Shown piece after piece: positions 59,612 through 64,000 of a DNA stretch of 64,000 nucleotides (position 1 is its first letter; the number at the start of each line of letters is the position of its first letter). The notes beneath the pieces were generated by a model that had not been told where the DNA came from, did no database searches, and saw only the letters and a list, made by a program, of their open reading frames with translations. Source of the stretch: DATAWZ01 sp036266975. GTDB lineage: Bacteria > Actinomycetota > Thermoleophilia > Solirubrobacterales > Solirubrobacteraceae. The translations under genes and the position numbers were made by a program. Where the stretch lies: contig DATAWZ010000106.1 of assembly GCA_036266975.1 (NCBI GenBank), positions 1 to 64,000 of the forward strand, given 5' to 3'.

Positions 59612-61108
59612 CTACTGGACGAGGTGGTCGATCACCGTCGAGTGCGCCAGGCCGAGCGAGGACCCGTCGGGGTTGAAGTGCAGCGTGTGCAGCAGCGGCG
59701 AGACCTCCGGTCCGAACGCGACCAGCAGGTAGGCCCCGATCGCCAGCATGGCCACGGTCAGCCGCGGGCGCACGGCCAGCGCGGCGAACGGGAGCATCCA
59801 CACCACGTACCACGGCGTGAACCAGCTCGTGGTCAGCCACACCGTGGCCAGCGCGATGCCGGCGAGCGCGAGCCAGTCGCGGTCGCGGCGCAGGGCCAGC
59901 AGCGTGGCGCCGAGCACGACGAACCCCGCCCCGGCGGTCAGCAGCGTGCGCAGGGCGTTGGTCTCGCCGCCGGTGCCGATCAGCCACCCGATCAGGTTGG
60001 GCGGGCCCACGTCGGTGACGAGGCTCGTCTGCGTGCCGACGCCCGGCAGGCGCATCCCGAAGAACAGGACGCTCAGCGCGCCCATGACCACGCCGGCGCC
60101 GACCAGGCCGGCGAGGAAGGCCCGCCGCCGGGGCGCGGCGGCGAAGGCGACGGGGACGACGACCGCGGCCGCGGCCTTGATCGCGATGGCCGGCACGAGC
60201 GCGGCCGCGGCGAGCGCCTCCAGCCGCCCGCGCCCCGCCCCCTCGCCATCGCCGTCAACACAGGCGCGCGCCCGCAGCAGCAGATACACCGACAGCATCA
60301 GCGCGGGCATCATCAGGATGTCGTTGTGGTCGGCCCCGAGCTCCCACAGCAGCACCAGGGGGTTCAGGCCGACCAGCGCGATCGCCCGCACGCGGTCGCG
60401 GCCGAGCAGCTCCGCGCAGCGCCACACCAGCGCGAGCGTGGTCAGGCTGGCCAGGCAGATGACGACCTTCAGCGCCCAGAACGATCCGGCCACTCCGAGC
60501 GGCACGAGCGCGTAGGTGAACAGCGTGAACAGCGGCCCGTAGGGCGAGACGAGCCAGTGCCAGTTGCTCAGCGCGAAGGCCGGGTCGCCGTGGGGCTCGA
60601 GGATCGGCGCGGTCGCGTACGGGTTCAGGTGGTGCACGACGCCCATGCGCCCGTAGTTGATGTAGTTGAAGACGTCGGTGTACTGCAGGGGCGGCGCGAG
60701 CAGGAACAGGACGTGCACGGCGAGGATCACGCCGATCACCCAGCGCGCGCCGATCCGCGCGCCGACGCCGACCGTGACCGCGTAGCCCAGGTACATCGCT
60801 CCGAGCAGGCCGCTCACCAGCCAGCGCAGCGCCTCGTCGCTGATCGGCGCCCGCGGCCAGATCCCGGCCAGCGGGCCGGCCATCCAGCGCGGGAAGTAGG
60901 CCGGATCGGTGGTCGGCGTCAGGAAGGTCGAGCGCGAGGCCGAGATCAGCACGAGCATCGCGCTGCCCACCACCAGCGTGGCCAGGGCGGCGGTCGCGGC
61001 CGCGATGACCAGCGCCCGCCGGCCCTGCTCGTGGTCGCGCTCGGCCGTGCGAGGCAGCCGTCCCGGACGCAGGCTCAGTGCGCTGGCGCTGTCGCTCACG
61101 AGGGCCAT
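59612..61108 (-). CDS. GT87/MptA-like membrane mannosyltransferase
   Basis: 498 residues with about 12 membrane helices. The conserved outer-loop block PPLQYTDVFNYINYGRMGVV and NPYATAPI, then SNWHWLVSPYGPLFTLFTYALVPLG and ALVGLNPLVLLWELGADHNDILMMP, are those of the polyprenol-phosphate-mannose dependent alpha-1,6-mannosyltransferase/DUF2029 group. The gene directly upstream (61112) encodes a close paralog, so this is a tandem duplication. Donor and acceptor are inferred from family only. Confidence 0.82.
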   Translation of the reverse strand: MALVSDSASALSLRPGRLPRTAERDHEQGRRALVIAAATAALATLVVGSAMLVLISASRSTFLTPTTDPAYFPRWMAGPLAGIWPRAPISDEALRWLVSGLLGAMYLGYAVTVGVGARIGARWVIGVILAVHVLFLLAPPLQYTDVFNYINYGRMGVVHHLNPYATAPILEPHGDPAFALSNWHWLVSPYGPLFTLFTYALVPLGVAGSFWALKVVICLASLTTLALVWRCAELLGRDRVRAIALVGLNPLVLLWELGADHNDILMMPALMLSVYLLLRARACVDGDGEGAGRGRLEALAAAALVPAIAIKAAAAVVVPVAFAAAPRRRAFLAGLVGAGVVMGALSVLFFGMRLPGVGTQTSLVTDVGPPNLIGWLIGTGGETNALRTLLTAGAGFVVLGATLLALRRDRDWLALAGIALATVWLTTSWFTPWYVVWMLPFAALAVRPRLTVAMLAIGAYLLVAFGPEVSPLLHTLHFNPDGSSLGLAHSTVIDHLVQ

Positions 61109-61111
61109 CCG

Positions 61112-62596
61112 CTATTGCGCGGCCAGGGCATCGAAGTAGCGCACGTGCGCTGCCCCGAGGGTGCCGTTGCGGGGCAGGAAATGCAGCGCGTGCTCGATCT
61201 GGAAGACGGTCGGACACGAGGCGACGAGCGCGTAGATCGTGTACACGATCAGCAGCACCCGCCAGCGCCGCGCGGGCGCGAGCGCGGCGAACGGGAGCGC
61301 CCAGATCACGTACCACGGTGCGCTCCAGCCCAGGCTGAAGATCACCGCGCAGGTCGCGGCGCAGCCGCACGCCATCACCGTCCGCGGAGAGCGCCAGGCG
61401 CGCACCGCGGCGAGCAGCACGACGACACCGGCGGCGAGCGTGATCAGGTCCTCGAGCTTGGTCGTATCGCCGCCCTGCCCCACGATCAGCCCGAACAGGT
61501 TGGGCAGCCCCTCCGGCGAGACGAGCTTGCTCTGGGCGCGTAGACCGCCGAGGTGCGGCCCGAAGGCCGCGAGCGTGGCCGCGCCGAGCACCACCCCGGC
61601 GCCGACCAGCCCGATCAGCAGGGGCCGGCGTCGCGGGGCGATCGCGATCGCCAGCGGCAGGAACAGCACGGCCGACGCCTTCACGCCGACCGCCGCGACG
61701 AGCAGCACGCCCGCGAGCGCCTCCGGCGGGGTCCAGCTCGGCAGCCGCTGCGGCGGCGCGAGGAGCAGGCTGACCGCGCCGAGCGCGCACAGCGTCATCA
61801 GCACGTCGATGTGCACGCCGCCGAGCCCCCAGATCAGCACGATCGGGTTCAGCCCGACGAAGGCGACCGCGAGCGCGGGCGGGCGCCCGAAGTGGCGCGC
61901 CAGCCGCCAGACGAGCGCGAGCACGCCGCTGGTGAGCACGACCATCAGGACCTTGACCGTCCACATCGAGGCCGGCACGCCCAGCGGGACCAGCGCGTAG
62001 GTGAACAGCGTGAAGAGCGGCCCGTAGGGCGAGCGCAGGTGGTGCCAGTTGCTGATCGCGAAGGCCGGGTCGCTGTGGGGGCCGTGGATCGGCAGCGTCG
62101 TGTACGGGTCCAGGTGGTGCAGGACGCCCATGCGGCCGTAGTTGATGTAGTTGAAGACGTCCGTGTACTGCATCGGCGGGCCGAGCAGCAGGATCAGCTC
62201 GGCGAGCACGACCGCGCCGATGATCCAGGCGGGACGCACGCGCGAGGCGGTCAGGACCACGAGCACCCAGGCCGCGAAGGTCAGCCCGAGCAGGCCGCAG
62301 ACCAGCCACTGCAGCTCGTGGCCGGAGGGCGCCGCGCCGGGCCACAGCCCGGAGAGCGGGCCGGACATCCAGCTCGGGTAGCGCTGTGCCGTCGCGGTGG
62401 GCGAGAGGAAGCTCGCCGCGTGGGCGGCGAGCGCCACGATGACCAGGCAGGCGCCGACGATCGCCGTCGCGGAGACCGCGCACAGCAGCGTCGGGCCGAG
62501 GTCCGAGCGCCGCTCGGCGCGCTCGTCCTCGCGTGGGCGGGCCCGCGTGCGGGCGGCTAGGGCGCTTGAGGCGAGAGTCCCGGCTGGAGCTGACAC
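61112..62596 (-). CDS. GT87/MptA-like membrane mannosyltransferase, tandem paralog
   Basis: 494 residues. Same plan as the gene at 59612: PPMQYTDVFNYINYGRMGVL, DPYTTLPI, SNWHHLRSPYGPLFTLFTYALVPLG, AFVGLNPIVLIWGLGGVHIDVLM, and WSAPWYVIWALPFAALAPARRW near the end. The acidic residue of the first outer loop (Asp in YTDVF) is kept in both copies. GTG 62596 overlaps the upstream gene by 40 bp; a start slightly further in is possible. Three bases separate it from the downstream paralog. Confidence 0.82.
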   Translation of the reverse strand: MSAPAGTLASSALAARTRARPREDERAERRSDLGPTLLCAVSATAIVGACLVIVALAAHAASFLSPTATAQRYPSWMSGPLSGLWPGAAPSGHELQWLVCGLLGLTFAAWVLVVLTASRVRPAWIIGAVVLAELILLLGPPMQYTDVFNYINYGRMGVLHHLDPYTTLPIHGPHSDPAFAISNWHHLRSPYGPLFTLFTYALVPLGVPASMWTVKVLMVVLTSGVLALVWRLARHFGRPPALAVAFVGLNPIVLIWGLGGVHIDVLMTLCALGAVSLLLAPPQRLPSWTPPEALAGVLLVAAVGVKASAVLFLPLAIAIAPRRRPLLIGLVGAGVVLGAATLAAFGPHLGGLRAQSKLVSPEGLPNLFGLIVGQGGDTTKLEDLITLAAGVVVLLAAVRAWRSPRTVMACGCAATCAVIFSLGWSAPWYVIWALPFAALAPARRWRVLLIVYTIYALVASCPTVFQIEHALHFLPRNGTLGAAHVRYFDALAAQ

Positions 62597-64000
62597 GTCG
62601 GTGCTGGATACCCCGCTTGGATCGAAGAGGCCAGGGGCGGCGTGAGTGGCTGGTAAGCCTGTGGGGTCAACGTCGCCGCGGCCACTTGGACGTCATAGCC
62701 CGCGGGCACCGGCGTCGTGGCGAAGAACTGTAGTGGGCCTGACGGCCGGGCCAGTCGGACGGGATGGCTGATCGTCGCCGCGCCGTCCACGGGCCGCACG
62801 GTCTGCACGCTGCCGTCCGGGAACCGCGCGAGCAGCGGCCCGAGCAGCCCGGTGAGCTGCGCGGAGAAGGTCGCGGTCACCGGATTGGTCGCCGACCCGC
62901 CGTTCAGCGTGAGCGCCGAGGAGCCGCAGCTCACCTTCAGCGGGTGCAGCGTGGCCGCGCGCACCTGCTGCTGCTCGACCGGCGAGAGCCGCCGGCGCAG
63001 GCGCGCCGCGTACGGGCGCAGGTCGAAGAACCACACGTCCCGCAGCTGGCTGACGACCGGCGCCTGTCTGAGCTGCGAGCGCAGCGCGGCCATCAGCTCC
63101 CGGCGCGGGACGCCGTAGCCGCTCGGCTCGATGACGAGCCCCTGAAAGCCGCTCAGCGTCGCGGCGGCGACCGCGACCGCGAGCGGCTTGGCCGCCAGCG
63201 CGGCCTCCCAGTCGGCCGGACGGCCCTTCATCGCGCCGTAGCTCCAGTTCAGCGACGTCGAGGTGATGTACCCGCGCGCCTCCTCGTAGGTCGTCCCGTA
63301 GGTCGGGCTGGCAAAGCCCTGCGCGCTGGTGGCCGCGCCGTAGCCCTCCGGGAACGGGACGTACGGCAGCTCGAACACCGAGGCGCCGGCGCCCAGCGTC
63401 CTCTGGACGGTGCCGAAGAAGCTGCTGTCACTGCGCCACTGAATGGCCGCGCCTGAATAATTGGGAATAAAGTCGGTGCTCGTCTCGTCGAGAACGCCGA
63501 GCACTACGAGGGCGCCGAGCATCACCGCCCACCACCGGGCCCGCACTCCGCGACGGGCCAGCGCGCGCCGGCCGGCCTCGAGCAGCAGGGCGAGCGCGAG
63601 CAGCGAGAAGAAGGCGATGAACAGCGACATCCGGTTCCAGCCGCGGATGTCCGGGGTGATGAAGTAGGCGGTCAGGTCGGACAGGCCGCCGACCGAGGCG
63701 ATCAGCAGCGAGAGCAGCACGCCGAGCGCGAGCGGCCCGTACAGGCGCCGGCGTGAGAGCAGCGCACCGCCGCCGAGCACCGCGGCGATGGCGCCGCCGA
63801 GCAGCCACAGAAAGCCGATGTCCCCGCCGGTGCCCAGGGTCTCGTAGCACTGCTCGCAGTAGCCGACGCCCTGCTTCGCGGCGAAGTTGCGGTTCAGGTT
63901 GGCCAGCGGCTTCAGGCGGTGGTCCCGGACCGGGAGCAGCAGCTGGGCGGGCTTGAGCCCGAGCAGCTCGGTGTCGGACAGGCTGCGCTCGAGCAGCGCA
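62557..64000 (-). CDS. GT-C-like membrane protein, C-terminal part (cut by window edge)
   Basis: The frame is open from the window end; 480 residues are visible. They begin with LKPAQLLLPVRDHRLKPLANLNR and YCEQCYETLGTGGDIG, then membrane helices (FLWLLGGAIAAVLGGGALL, LALGVLLSLLIASVGGL, MSLFIAFFSLLALALLLEAG, WWAVMLGALVVLGVLDE) and a soluble outer half (IQWRSDSSFFGTVQRTLG, VFELPYVPFPEGYG, VWFFDLRPYAARLRRRL). It looks like the large membrane glycosyltransferases of the GT-C group. The stop lies inside the start of the downstream gene. Confidence 0.65.
   Translation of the reverse strand, partial: ALLERSLSDTELLGLKPAQLLLPVRDHRLKPLANLNRNFAAKQGVGYCEQCYETLGTGGDIGFLWLLGGAIAAVLGGGALLSRRRLYGPLALGVLLSLLIASVGGLSDLTAYFITPDIRGWNRMSLFIAFFSLLALALLLEAGRRALARRGVRARWWAVMLGALVVLGVLDETSTDFIPNYSGAAIQWRSDSSFFGTVQRTLGAGASVFELPYVPFPEGYGAATSAQGFASPTYGTTYEEARGYITSTSLNWSYGAMKGRPADWEAALAAKPLAVAVAAATLSGFQGLVIEPSGYGVPRRELMAALRSQLRQAPVVSQLRDVWFFDLRPYAARLRRRLSPVEQQQVRAATLHPLKVSCGSSALTLNGGSATNPVTATFSAQLTGLLGPLLARFPDGSVQTVRPVDGAATISHPVRLARPSGPLQFFATTPVPAGYDVQVAAATLTPQAYQPLTPPLASSIQAGYPAPTCQLQPGLSPQAP

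Overview
The window is 64 kb of very GC-rich DNA, densely coded, with GTG and TTG starts common and most neighbouring genes overlapping by 1-8 nt. Gene content (a methylmalonyl-CoA mutase large subunit with no B12 domain, actinobacterial propionyl-CoA carboxylase, a fused MoaD-MoaE, a huge CSLREA/beta-helix secreted protein) points to an actinobacterium, probably of the Thermoleophilia (Solirubrobacter-like). The placement is inferred from protein style; no rRNA, tRNA, CRISPR array or insertion sequence was seen.

Region 1 (1-10.1 kb) is core metabolism with scars: a partial nitrite/sulfite reductase, a small carboxylase epsilon-like protein, an ornithine cyclodeaminase-family enzyme, a secreted Vgb-propeller/PASTA protein, then about 0.9 kb of broken genes (a frameshifted, 5'-truncated DrrA-type ABC ATPase and two apparently 5'-truncated genes), then propionyl-CoA carboxylase beta, a polyketide-cyclase-like protein, a membrane protein, methylmalonyl-CoA mutase and MoaX.

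Region 2 (10.1-21 kb) starts the surface-glycan part: a UDP-glucuronate decarboxylase-like enzyme interrupted by a 490-residue intein carrying a LAGLIDADG endonuclease domain, a 2242-residue secreted protein and a WbaP-type initiating sugar-phosphate transferase.

Region 3 (21-28.9 kb) is a copper/redox island: a P1B copper ATPase with an unusual C-terminal extracytoplasmic domain, small membrane proteins, a Met/His-rich membrane protein, a CopZ-like chaperone, and an overlapping trio of lipoprotein cytochrome c, polytopic membrane protein and single-span membrane protein.

Region 4 (29-64 kb) is a long surface-polysaccharide locus: a Wzm/Wzt-type ABC exporter, at least eight glycosyltransferases, six large GT-C-like membrane proteins, several methyltransferases, a Wzx-like flippase, a WecG/TagA transferase and a complete set of four enzymes (gmhA, hddA, gmhB, hddC) for GDP-D-glycero-alpha-D-manno-heptose. 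Precursor synthesis, membrane priming, assembly and export all appear to be encoded here. The best candidates for new biology are the intein, the copper/cytochrome island with the fused ATPase, and the heptose glycan locus. A recurrent promoter layout (TANNNT 6-9 nt before the start codon) suggests many leaderless mRNAs.
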